Source: Candidatus Uhrbacteria bacterium (GTDB lineage Bacteria > Patescibacteriota > Patescibacteriia > 2-12-FULL-60-25). From it: DNA of 38,758 nucleotides. Shown piece after piece: positions 27,804 to 35,821 of this stretch; within the stretch, counting starts at the first letter, position 1; the number at the start of each line of letters is the position of its first letter. A model generated the notes under the pieces. The model had not been told where the DNA came from, ran no database searches, and saw nothing but the letters and a program-made list of their open reading frames with translations. A program made the position numbers and the translations under genes. The stretch spans positions 1 through 38,758 of the forward strand of contig CAITMG010000010.1 in the NCBI GenBank assembly GCA_903893445.1, read 5' to 3'.

Positions 27804-28845
27804 TGATCAGAGGTTTATCGATCGGCATCGCCTCAAACTGATTCGAGGCGCCGGTGACGCGTAGGACGTCCTTATCGATTTTTTGAAATTCTTTGGAAGC
27901 CAAGTTGTATTGATTCACGGTTGTACCCAAGTTCTTTCCGACGGCCGTAAAGTAGCCTTCGTAGGCGGCGAGATGTCGCTTGAGGTCATCGACGCGTGTG
28001 CGGATCTCTTTTGCCTGTTCTTCGATCTTGAGCGCGCGAAGTCCTTGGAGAACGGTTTGGAGATAGGCGAGAAATGACGTCGGTGAAACGATAATGACGT
28101 GATACTTCCCTGCGGCTCGCTGAATTAAGCTCTCTGTATCCCCTTGCACGGCGCCGATCTTATTAATGAGCAAATCGTAATAAATCGCTTCGTGTGGGAT
28201 AAACATGAACGCAAAGTCCATGGTCCCCTCCTGCGGACGGATATACTTTGATGTTTCCTGCACGCGCATCTTGAGGTCGTTCACAAAGACCTTTTCCAAA
28301 CGATCCCGTTCAACCGGGTTTTGCTCTTCGACGATGCGGTTGTAGTTTTCGAGGCTGAACTTGGAATCGATTGGAACGATTTTGTCTTTCACAAAGACCA
28401 CGGCATCAACAATCTCCCCATCGTTAAACTTGTATTGCATCTCAAAGCCTCCTGGCGGCAAAATGTTTTTGAGCAATGTTTCGAGATAATATTCGCCAAG
28501 AATCCCACGTTGTTTTGGGTTTTTGAGAATGTCTTGCAGGCTTTGGAGTTGAGATGTGACATCAAGGACCTGTTTGGCGGTTGCCTCCATGCGTGTGACT
28601 TTCTCGGTGACATCGCGGATCACGTCTGTGGATGCGGCAAATGATTGGCGGACCGCTTGATGCGTCTCCCCCATGCGACTCCCCATCTCTTGTTGGAGTT
28701 GAGCGATTTGGTTTTGGAGCATGGTCAAACCCTGGCTATTATCCGCAGCAGCCGGCTTATTGGAAAGAGCGGAAATCTTGAATGCCAGCCATGCGACGAC
28801 GGCAATTAAAACGATGACAAGGACGATAAGGATTGTTGAACTCAT
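27796..28845 (-). CDS. rmuC: RmuC-family DNA recombination protein
   Basis: N-terminal TM + coiled coil; NPKQRGILGEYYLETLLKNILPPGGFEMQYKFNDGEIVDAVVFVKDKIVPIDSKFSLENYNRI; FMFIPHEAIYYDLL. Confidence 0.93.
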   Translation of the reverse strand: MSSTILIVLVIVLIAVVAWLAFKISALSNKPAAADNSQGLTMLQNQIAQLQQEMGSRMGETHQAVRQSFAASTDVIRDVTEKVTRMEATAKQVLDVTSQLQSLQDILKNPKQRGILGEYYLETLLKNILPPGGFEMQYKFNDGEIVDAVVFVKDKIVPIDSKFSLENYNRIVEEQNPVERDRLEKVFVNDLKMRVQETSKYIRPQEGTMDFAFMFIPHEAIYYDLLINKIGAVQGDTESLIQRAAGKYHVIIVSPTSFLAYLQTVLQGLRALKIEEQAKEIRTRVDDLKRHLAAYEGYFTAVGKNLGTTVNQYNLASKEFQKIDKDVLRVTGASNQFEAMPIDKPLINE

Positions 28846-28950
28846 GTGCTGTAGATTGCCATGCGCGCACGTTATTCACAACACCGGATATTCACAAGAA
28901 AAATCGCGTTTGCTACAGTCCGTTCATCCTTAAATCGATTTAATCATTCT

Positions 28951-29169
28951 ATGAATCCAAACGAAACAGACGAACTCGCCGCCGCAGGAATGCGTGTTGT
29001 TGGTCCAGATGATGAAGACGAGGACATTGTGGACGAAAAGCCCGTCAAAGCCGAAGAAAAAGACGTTGATGGTCTCGAGGCACTTGTTGCCGAAGATGAA
29101 ATTTCCGAGGAAGAAGCTGATCGTCTTGATGCGCTGGCAGACTTTATGCCAGAGGAAGACGAGATCTAG
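28951..29169 (+). CDS. Small, highly acidic hypothetical protein (72 aa)
   Basis: MNPNETDELAAAGMRVVGPDDEDEDIVDEKPVKAEEKDVDGLEALVAEDEISEEEADRLDALADFMPEEDEI; upstream TTCACA-N17-TACAGT (-10 at 28914-28919). Confidence 0.65.
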   Translation: MNPNETDELAAAGMRVVGPDDEDEDIVDEKPVKAEEKDVDGLEALVAEDEISEEEADRLDALADFMPEEDEI

Positions 29170-29798
29170 CGCGATTGAATCGTTTCAACGCGTTTCCCCT
29201 CCCCTGCTTTTACGAGTTCCTGGCTAATTGTTCCAAACATGGCGTTGCTCGCAAATGCGATCGCAACCCACCACAAAAGGCCGGCGAAAGCCCAGCCTTT
29301 TTTGTATTGCGCGCAATAGGCAAAGCCCGCGCCAAATCCAAAGATTGGAAATGCGAATGACACGACCCAATCGTTGCGATCCATGGCACTCAGATCGTTA
29401 TTGCGACCGAGATGCAACAATGCGGCTAAGCGAATAATCATCGGAAAAACGATGAGACACGCAACGAGAATACTGAGACGCGCCGGGCCAAGGGCAAAGA
29501 GAATGTTGGTGTAGGTCGTGGCGTCTGCTTTTGAGAGCGCGGATTTAACGACGTACGGAATTGAAATAAAAAAACCTAACATTGGCGTGAACAGTAACCA
29601 AAACGCCCAGCGCTTCCACACGTACCAGTACCACACCGCGGCACTAGGATTTGTCAGCATTGCTCCGACCCATAAGGCGCGCTGTGGCAGTGATGCTTTA
29701 GGCGTTGACCATGCGTGGATCATCGCCCATACCCAAAAATACGCGTAGGACAACGCAGAAATTCCCAGTAACACGTAGGCAATGGTGAGTTTTGGCAT
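29166..29798 (-). CDS. Multi-TM membrane protein, unknown function
   Basis: Repeated hydrophobic spans; 4-bp overlap with the convergent acidic ORF. Confidence 0.7.
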   Translation of the reverse strand: MPKLTIAYVLLGISALSYAYFWVWAMIHAWSTPKASLPQRALWVGAMLTNPSAAVWYWYVWKRWAFWLLFTPMLGFFISIPYVVKSALSKADATTYTNILFALGPARLSILVACLIVFPMIIRLAALLHLGRNNDLSAMDRNDWVVSFAFPIFGFGAGFAYCAQYKKGWAFAGLLWWVAIAFASNAMFGTISQELVKAGEGKRVETIQSR

Positions 29799-29804
29799 GA
29801 CAAC

Positions 29805-29850
29805 AAAAAAGCGAGAATGCCACGATGATACGCGGATTCTCGCTTTTTTT
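29805..29850. terminator. Hairpin with A/T tracts on both sides (bidirectional terminator shape)
   Basis: GCGAGAAT(29811-29818)/ATTCTCGC(29836-29843) with poly-A before and poly-T after; downstream of nrdA. Confidence 0.8.
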
Positions 29851-29865
29851 CAATGGACCCTGTCT

Positions 29866-31776
29866 TTATTGGCAAACGGCGCACTCTTCGTTGGCGAGGT
29901 CGCGTTTGACGCTCGTCGCTTCGATGGAGGTTGCTTGGATCGGTGAGGATGAGCGGAGGTAGTACAACGATTTGACTCCCAGCTTCCAAGCGAGGAAGTG
30001 AACGTCATTGAGATACTTTCCGCTGATCGGCGTTTGAAAGAAGACGTTGAGCGATTGCGCCTGACAGATGAATGGTTGGCGATCAGCGGCCTGCTGGATA
30101 ATTTCGCGCATGTTCATCTCGTAGGCCGTAAGGAAGACTTTCTTTTCTTCTTCTGTGAGCACGTCGAGGAGTTGGACGCTCCCCTTTGCGGCAATGATGT
30201 TCTTCCACGTATCTGTGTTGTTGATGCCTTTGGATTCGAGCAAGCGTTCCAGATATTTGTTTTTCACGAGGAAACTGCCTGAGAGCGTCTTTTGCAAGTA
30301 GGCGTTGCCAGCGATTGGCTCCACACTTGGCGTTGCTTCACCGCAGATGAATGCCGTTGATGCGGTTGGCTGGACGGACATAATGTAGCTGTTGCGCTGT
30401 GTCCCGCCATCCAACGGCAATCCGCGTTCTTCTCCGAGTTTGACGGAAGCGGCTTTGGCGGCTTCGTTAACGCGGCGGAAGAGGTCCTTGTTAAAGACGC
30501 GAGCCTGAACGCTTTCAAATGGAATGTTCTGTGACATGAGATATCCGTGATAGCCCATGATGCCCAATCCGATCGAACGTTCGTGTTTCACGGAGTTGAC
30601 CGCTTTTTTGAATTCAATGGAATCGGCCATCTCGATAAACGTCTCGAGATTGTTATCCAACGCGCGAACGCAAATGTCGGTTAATTCCGGAATCACGTCT
30701 TTCCATTCCTCGTAGCGTTCCAAATTGAGACTTCCCAAACAGCAGACGGCTGTGCGTTCCTCGTTGGTTGGCAAGGTGATTTCCGTGCACAGGTTGCTTT
30801 GGCGAACAAAGAGTCCTTTTTCGCGGTGATGCGGTGGGACAGCTTTGTTGATCGTGTCGATGAAGATGATGTATGGCTCCCCTGTCTCTGCGCGGATGGT
30901 CAAAATCTTGCGCCAGACCTCTTGTGCATTCAATTCACGAGTCGTGGTGCCATAATGTGGATCCACGAGCTTGTAGGGGCGATTTTCTTCAACCGCGCGC
31001 ATGAATTCATCCGTGATGACGACGCCGTTGTTGAGATTGAGACATTTGCGATCTTGATCTCCTCCGCCGGCGACGCGACGCGTTTCCAAAAAGTCTTCGA
31101 TATCTGGATGATCAACGCGAAGATACGCAGCTGCTGCCCCACGGCGTGTGCTGTTGCGCGAGATGGCAATCGTCTCCGAATCCATGATCTTCAAAAATGG
31201 AATCACGCCGGATGAGCGCAAGCCACTCGCCTTGAGCGGCGCGTTTTGTCCGCGGAGCTGTGACCAGTCTGTTCCGATGCCTCCCCCGTATTTTGCGAGG
31301 AAGGCGTTTTCGCGATAGATGTCGAAGATGCCTTCGAGCGTATCCGGGACCGTGTTGAGAAAACAGGAAATCGGCAAACCCTTTTTTGTCCCAATATTCA
31401 TCAAGACCGGCGTCGCTGGCAAAAACCAATACTTGCTCATCGCATCGTAGAGTTTTTGTGCCAATTCCTTATCTCCCCGGCACATACCGGTTGCGACGCG
31501 TGCAAAGAAGGTTTGTGGATCTTCGCAGATCGTATCGTTGGCATCGCGAAGAAAGTATCGGTCGCGAAGATTTTCGAGACCAAAATACGACATCTTGGTG
31601 TTGCTGTCTGGATTTAAGACGATACTCTCCTGAATCGCGCGGTCTGTCGTGTAGTGCGGACAGTCCCAGCTGTGTTTGTCTTTTGTGACACTGAGAATCT
31701 CGACGAGCAACAAATCGCGAGCTGCGCCGAGATCGTTGTTGGAGAGAGCTTCAATGACGGATGAGTGTGCGGCCAT
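29866..31776 (-). CDS. nrdA: Ribonucleoside-diphosphate reductase, class I alpha subunit
   Basis: TPVLMNIGTKKGLPISCFLN; QSNLCTEITLPT (NxCxE catalytic); AVCCLGSLNL; C-terminal ECAVCQ (CxxC). Confidence 0.93.
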   Translation of the reverse strand: MAAHSSVIEALSNNDLGAARDLLLVEILSVTKDKHSWDCPHYTTDRAIQESIVLNPDSNTKMSYFGLENLRDRYFLRDANDTICEDPQTFFARVATGMCRGDKELAQKLYDAMSKYWFLPATPVLMNIGTKKGLPISCFLNTVPDTLEGIFDIYRENAFLAKYGGGIGTDWSQLRGQNAPLKASGLRSSGVIPFLKIMDSETIAISRNSTRRGAAAAYLRVDHPDIEDFLETRRVAGGGDQDRKCLNLNNGVVITDEFMRAVEENRPYKLVDPHYGTTTRELNAQEVWRKILTIRAETGEPYIIFIDTINKAVPPHHREKGLFVRQSNLCTEITLPTNEERTAVCCLGSLNLERYEEWKDVIPELTDICVRALDNNLETFIEMADSIEFKKAVNSVKHERSIGLGIMGYHGYLMSQNIPFESVQARVFNKDLFRRVNEAAKAASVKLGEERGLPLDGGTQRNSYIMSVQPTASTAFICGEATPSVEPIAGNAYLQKTLSGSFLVKNKYLERLLESKGINNTDTWKNIIAAKGSVQLLDVLTEEEKKVFLTAYEMNMREIIQQAADRQPFICQAQSLNVFFQTPISGKYLNDVHFLAWKLGVKSLYYLRSSSPIQATSIEATSVKRDLANEECAVCQ

Positions 31777-31817
31777 AGAAAAAGTGCTTTTTGTTAGATG
31801 AGAGAACGGGGCAATTT

Positions 31818-31901
31818 GGTAGCTGGTAGCTAGTAGCTGGCAGCTTGTAGCTAGGTATTGTATCCGCTAGCTACAAGCTGCCAGCTACTAGCTACTTTTT
31901 T
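31818..31901 (+). repeat. Heptamer-repeat palindrome (29-bp perfect stem, 12-nt loop, T6)
   Basis: GTAGCTAGTAGCTGGCAGCTTGTAGCTAG (31826-31854) and exact reverse complement (31867-31895), flanked by extra GGTAGCT units and TTTTTT (+). Confidence 0.95.
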
Positions 31902-32868
31902 ATGTCGACCAGTCTGCGACCACGGCGCCTTTGGCGTATTCGGTCGCGCGATTTTCGAAAAAGTTGGTATGTTCTTTGGCGTTGACCATGATGTCCAACC
32001 AGCCAAGTGGATTTTTTGCGCCGTAGATCTGATCTAACCCCAGTTCATGCAATTTTTTATCGGCGGTGTAGCGAATGTACTGCTTCACTTCGCCTGGCGT
32101 TAAGCCTGGGACTTCCCCCATGCTAAAGCAGGTGTCGATAAATGCGTCTTCGAGTTTCACCATGTCTTCGCAGGCATGCGTCAGCGTATCGCGAAGGTTT
32201 TGCGTCCAGATGTGCGGGTTTTCGTGAATCAGCTCGCGAAAGAGATCACACACGGCTTCGCTATGAAGGGATTCATCGCGGATGCTCCAGGTCACGATCT
32301 GTCCAACACCGCGCAAGCGACCAAGCCGCGGAAAGTTCATGAGAATCGCGAACGAGGAAAAGAGACTAATCCCCTCCATGAATCCGCCAAACACGGCGAG
32401 ATTGATGGCAAGGTCTTCCACGCTCTTCACATCAAACGATCGGATGTAATCATACTTGGCACGCATGGCTTCGTAATCGAGGAAGGTGGAATATTCCTTT
32501 TCCGGCAAACCGAGCGAGTCGTTGAGATAGGAATAGGCCCACACATGAACGCCTTCCATCGCGGCAAACGCGGAAAGCATCATTTTGATTTCCGGCTTTG
32601 GAAAGGATGGGATGAGAAACTGGTTGTAGTTGTTGTTGACCTCGATGTCGCCTTGGGTGAAAAAGCGAAGGATTTGCGTGATCAAGCTTGTTTCCTGTGC
32701 CGTGAGATGGAAGCGGTAATCCGCAATGTCGTTTTCCATCGGGACTTCGGTCGGCAACCAATGGGCTTGGTTCTGCTTTTGGAAGTATTCGTAGTACTTT
32801 GGATATTCGAACGGACGATAGAATGGCCGGTGCGTCAGTAGCGGGCAAGCGCCGATGATCTGGCTCAT
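31900..32868 (-). CDS. nrdB: Ribonucleoside-diphosphate reductase, class I beta subunit
   Basis: TQGDIEV, AAMEGVHVWAYSYL (E-x2-H-x3-Y: ligands plus radical Tyr), FMEGISLFSSFA, IRDESLHSEAV. Confidence 0.93.
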   Translation of the reverse strand: MSQIIGACPLLTHRPFYRPFEYPKYYEYFQKQNQAHWLPTEVPMENDIADYRFHLTAQETSLITQILRFFTQGDIEVNNNYNQFLIPSFPKPEIKMMLSAFAAMEGVHVWAYSYLNDSLGLPEKEYSTFLDYEAMRAKYDYIRSFDVKSVEDLAINLAVFGGFMEGISLFSSFAILMNFPRLGRLRGVGQIVTWSIRDESLHSEAVCDLFRELIHENPHIWTQNLRDTLTHACEDMVKLEDAFIDTCFSMGEVPGLTPGEVKQYIRYTADKKLHELGLDQIYGAKNPLGWLDIMVNAKEHTNFFENRATEYAKGAVVADWST

Positions 32869-33308
32869 AGGAGAGCGGTTCCGTTTTCTGCGTGGATTTG
32901 TGCGGCTTGGCGTTCTTCTGGCGTCAGGAATTTGATGGCTAACCAGCGAAAGACGTAATCCACGATCGATGTCGCGACTTTGAGATTTGGGTTTTGCGTT
33001 TCCCCAGACGGCTCAAAGCGCATGTGGGCAAATTTATTCACAAAAATTTTGAGCGGGACGCCATACTGCAATCCAATGGAGATGGACGTGGCAAACGCGT
33101 CCACGAGACCGCTGACCGCGCTTCCCTCTTTGCTCATCGTTAAAAAGATTTCCCCTGGGTTGCCGTCATCGTACAAACCGACGATGAGATAGCCTTGGTG
33201 TCCGGCAATATCAAATTTATGGGTGATCGAGCGGCGTTCGTCTGGCAAGCGGCGACGGCGTGCGGCAAGCGAAGGGTCAACATGTGGTGGCTGCGGGATA
33301 AGGTCCAT
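32865..33308 (-). CDS. Stand-alone TSCPD domain protein (homologous to the C-terminal domain of B12-dependent ribonucleotide reductase NrdJ)
   Basis: ITHKFDIAGHQGYLIVGLYDDGNPGEIFLTMSKEGSAVSGLVDAFATSISIGLQYGVPLKIFVNKFAHMRFEPSGETQNPNLKVATSIVDYVFRWLAIKFL; 4-bp overlap with nrdB. Confidence 0.88.
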   Translation of the reverse strand: MDLIPQPPHVDPSLAARRRRLPDERRSITHKFDIAGHQGYLIVGLYDDGNPGEIFLTMSKEGSAVSGLVDAFATSISIGLQYGVPLKIFVNKFAHMRFEPSGETQNPNLKVATSIVDYVFRWLAIKFLTPEERQAAQIHAENGTALL

Positions 33309-33313
33309 AAAAA

Positions 33314-33362
33314 AATCAATATGTTGTGGTTAGCTCGCGTATGTTACCACAACATATTGTGT
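33314..33362 (-). promoter_or_regulatory. Paired NrdR-box-like sites / inverted repeat upstream of the TSCPD-nrdB-nrdA cluster
   Basis: CCACAACATATTGTGT (33347-33362) and AATCAATATGTTGTGG (33314-33329), start-to-start 33 bp; CAATATGTTGTGGT...ACCACAACATATTG is a perfect 14-bp inverted repeat. Confidence 0.55.
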
Positions 33363-33392
33363 CGCAAGAGATGCGACTGGGGATAACCTTTT

Positions 33393-33974
33393 CTAAATCC
33401 CGAGGGACAAATTTAACGGTGGTTTTTCCGAGGAAACCGGTGGAATAATGGGGAGCGGGACGGTTTGTTTTTGTCCCATGCGATCAAAATAGGCAACCTG
33501 TTGTGTGCGTAAGGCGACTTCGTACACATCACGCGTGACGCGGACATCTTGCAAGCAATACTCACGGAGTTTATCGATCTCCCCTTTTTTCCAGTACTCC
33601 ACGGCCATTAAGCCATGTCCGGATTTTCCAACTCCCAATGTGGCGTGGGCAACATCATCCAGCTTTACGCGAAATCCGATGCGTTTTTCAATTTCCAACA
33701 TGATATCGACGGTTGGAATATTGCGAAAATCTCCACTGTAGTACGACTGCATGCACGGATAATCAAATCCAAAGAGATTGTAACCGATGACACGATCTGC
33801 TTTTTCGAGTCGTGGCCAGAGTTTTGGAAGATCTTCCTCGAGAAAGGATTCAAACGTATCTGTTTCGTAAAAATAGCACCCAATCAATGAAATACTGAGG
33901 AGAGATGGATTGTAGGCGCCAACGTCTTGGAACGTATTCTGAGTTTCGATATCGAGGACGATTTCCTTGCGCAT
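33393..33974 (-). CDS. DnaQ-like / PolB-related 3'-5' exonuclease
   Basis: VLDIET (DEDD motif I), DRVIGYNLFGFDYPCM (motif II), LREYCLQDVRVTRDVYE (motif III). Confidence 0.75.
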   Translation of the reverse strand: MRKEIVLDIETQNTFQDVGAYNPSLLSISLIGCYFYETDTFESFLEEDLPKLWPRLEKADRVIGYNLFGFDYPCMQSYYSGDFRNIPTVDIMLEIEKRIGFRVKLDDVAHATLGVGKSGHGLMAVEYWKKGEIDKLREYCLQDVRVTRDVYEVALRTQQVAYFDRMGQKQTVPLPIIPPVSSEKPPLNLSLGI

Positions 33975-34069
33975 AGGGATATGGGCCAAAAGATAACATG
34001 ACCACATCAGATTGCCAAAATACGGTCCCTGTGGTTAAAGTTTGGTGGCCTTTTACGGCTGGAGGTGAG

Positions 34070-34687
34070 ATGTATACACGCTCATTTGTGCTGTTTCCCT
34101 ACGGAAGCGCCGAAGGAGTCGTGAAAACCTCCGAGGCATCCGTTCCCGTGCACGACTTTTGTCTGCGCTCGGCGATTACCTGCTGTGAGTGGCCGCCGTC
34201 GATCATTGCAAATCGGACGCACCATCTCAACGACTTCTTTCCGATGCTCGAAGAGCGTAAGCGAGAGGTCTGCTCCCCGCAAGCGCAGGTCGTCGTCGTC
34301 CTCACGATTTCCCAGCCGATTAACTCGGTCCTCAATGCGCAAAAGCGACTGACGGTAAATTATCCGTCGCTTGGTGATGCAATGTGGATTGTGTACGTCG
34401 ATGGGTTTGCGGAGACGTTTCGTCGCTCGGCGTCGCGTTGCGGCAACGAGATCACGGAGAGTCTGACGTCCTTTCCGACATGGAAGACGCGGGATTATGG
34501 ATCATTCTCGATCCTGACTCCGCAATTGGAAGATCCGGGCTATCTCTTGCTCGCGGCACGCAGATACTGGCGTAACCTCACGCCACATGCGCAGGTCGCG
34601 CAAAAGGCACGCCTATCGGGTCGTTCATCTACCTCGCTCCCGGCAACGGCTCCCCCGCCGCCGGACTCCTCAATCAAGAAGCCCTGA
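34070..34687 (+). CDS. Hypothetical protein
   Basis: ORF from ATG 34070 behind GGAGGTGAG; followed by a strong terminator. Confidence 0.55.
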   Translation: MYTRSFVLFPYGSAEGVVKTSEASVPVHDFCLRSAITCCEWPPSIIANRTHHLNDFFPMLEERKREVCSPQAQVVVVLTISQPINSVLNAQKRLTVNYPSLGDAMWIVYVDGFAETFRRSASRCGNEITESLTSFPTWKTRDYGSFSILTPQLEDPGYLLLAARRYWRNLTPHAQVAQKARLSGRSSTSLPATAPPPPDSSIKKP

Positions 34688-34715
34688 CCACATCTGGATC
34701 AGGGCTGTTTTTTAT
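34682..34715 (+). terminator. Rho-independent terminator
   Basis: CCCTGA(ccacatctgga)TCAGGG stem, followed by TTTTTTATTTT. Confidence 0.85.
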
Positions 34716-34725
34716 TTTGTGAGTT

Positions 34726-34788
34726 GTTACTGACTGAAAATCAAATGATTTTGATGTTCGGTCAGTAACCCGATGGAACACCATCGGG
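34726..34788. repeat. Two back-to-back hairpins
   Basis: GTTACTGACTGAA...TTCGGTCAGTAAC (34726-34769) enclosing ATCAAAtgatTTTGAT, then CCCGATGGaacaCCATCGGG. Confidence 0.8.
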
Positions 34789-34819
34789 GAGCATTGCTGC
34801 TCATGGAGAGAGTGAACCG

Positions 34820-35134
34820 TTACCGGTTCGGGTTGGAAAGTGCGCTGTGGAACGCCGATGTCCCGTGGTCGACGGCGACGCCGGTGCCGATCTCCGCGCC
34901 CTTGATCTGCGCGCCGCACGTGCCCAGGAAGGCCGTGATGCCCACGAGACCGAGCACTGCTGCGCCGATCAGGTATTCCGAGAGGCTCTTGCCCTCGAAG
35001 CCCTTCTCGTTGCAGTACGGGACGAAGAATAGGATCGCGGCGACGAACAGACCAGCGGCCATCGCGATGCCGTGCAAGTGGTTGAGGCTGTACATGGCGA
35101 GCAGGGCCGAGAAGACGAAGAAGATCTTGATCAT
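34820..35134 (-). CDS. Small membrane protein
   Basis: MIKIFFVFSALLAMYSLNHLHGIAMAAGLFVAAILFFVPYCNEKGFEGKSLSEYLIGAAVLGLVGITAFLGTCG; start set to 35134 with GAGG SD (GAGGCACGTC-ATG). The ORF track extends it artefactually to 35515. Confidence 0.65.
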   Translation of the reverse strand: MIKIFFVFSALLAMYSLNHLHGIAMAAGLFVAAILFFVPYCNEKGFEGKSLSEYLIGAAVLGLVGITAFLGTCGAQIKGAEIGTGVAVDHGTSAFHSALSNPNR

Positions 35135-35145
35135 GACGTGCCTCT

Positions 35146-35472
35146 TCAGCGGTTGATGGTGTTGCGGTCGAAGATGTTCATGACGCTGTGCTTGGTGTCG
35201 TTGACGAACGGGATGGATTCCAGCCCCAACTCCTTGTGCACGACGCCGAGGAACAGGATGATCACGGCCGAGACGACGAAGATCGAACCGAGCCGGTCTC
35301 CCATCTTGGTGTCGGACTTGGACTCGGCGTCCTTGTCGCGGAGCTGGTACGCCCAGATGGCGCATACGAGCTCGCCGATGATGAGAACCCAGATCGAGAT
35401 CTGATCTTGTGCCAGCCAGTACACCAGACCAAGCAACGCTGCGAAGCAAAACGGATATTTGAATCGAACCAT
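35146..35472 (-). CDS. Small membrane protein
   Basis: MVRFKYPFCFAALLGLVYWLAQDQISIWVLIIGELVCAIWAYQLRDKDAESKS...; SD GGAAGTGACAC-ATG. Confidence 0.65.
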   Translation of the reverse strand: MVRFKYPFCFAALLGLVYWLAQDQISIWVLIIGELVCAIWAYQLRDKDAESKSDTKMGDRLGSIFVVSAVIILFLGVVHKELGLESIPFVNDTKHSVMNIFDRNTINR

Positions 35473-35529
35473 GTGTCACTTCCTTTGAAAGGGGGTTTGT
35501 TGATCCCGCGAACATAGGGACTCATTTGT

Positions 35530-35600
35530 TGTCATTCCCGCGAAGGCGGGAATCTAGCGTATGAATGGGTCCATTTGTTCGCGGGAATAAATCCCCGCGG
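35530..35600. repeat. dRS3-like palindromic repeat (ATTCCC-N8-GGGAAT) plus adjacent GC-rich hairpin
   Basis: GTCATTCCCGCGAAGGCGGGAATCTAG and TTCGCGGGAATAAATCCCCGCGG; translates to the familiar spurious peptide DSRLRGND. Confidence 0.75.
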
Positions 35601-35711
35601 TTGTAAGGTGCGTAGACGGACGGTCTGAGTCGTGTGACTCCGGCAGTCTGTTTACGCCCGGACGATGGAAAAATCGTTCGTGGCACGATCTGGGCATTTA
35701 AAGAACAAACT

Positions 35712-35740
35712 AAGATACCACAAAAAGGCGGTTTTGTCAA
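35712..35740 (-). promoter_or_regulatory. Sigma70-type promoter with long leader to the small membrane protein genes
   Basis: Minus TTGACA (35735-35740), 17 bp, TATCTT (35712-35717). Confidence 0.75.
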
Positions 35741-35821
35741 CCCTTTGGTGTACAGTTCTTGGATAAGAAAAAATGGCTCAATGGAGCTAAATGAGACTCC
35801 CTCAGCTCCCTTACTTCCGTT

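Noticed and set aside
32176-32841. 221-aa + ORF opposite nrdB
   Set aside because: Mirror of a confidently identified nrdB.
31900-32868. Possible class Ic or radical-lacking NrdB
   Set aside because: Tyr is present in E-G-V-H-V-W-A-Y at the radical position, so a standard Tyr-type beta subunit is more likely.
33380-33390. DnaA-box-like TTATCCCCA (minus strand) near the nrd promoter
   Set aside because: One mismatch to a 9-mer, single copy; expected by chance.
34820-35515. 231-aa minus ORF listed as one protein
   Set aside because: N-terminal half is an out-of-frame reading of the 35146-35472 gene; the true start is likely ATG 35134.
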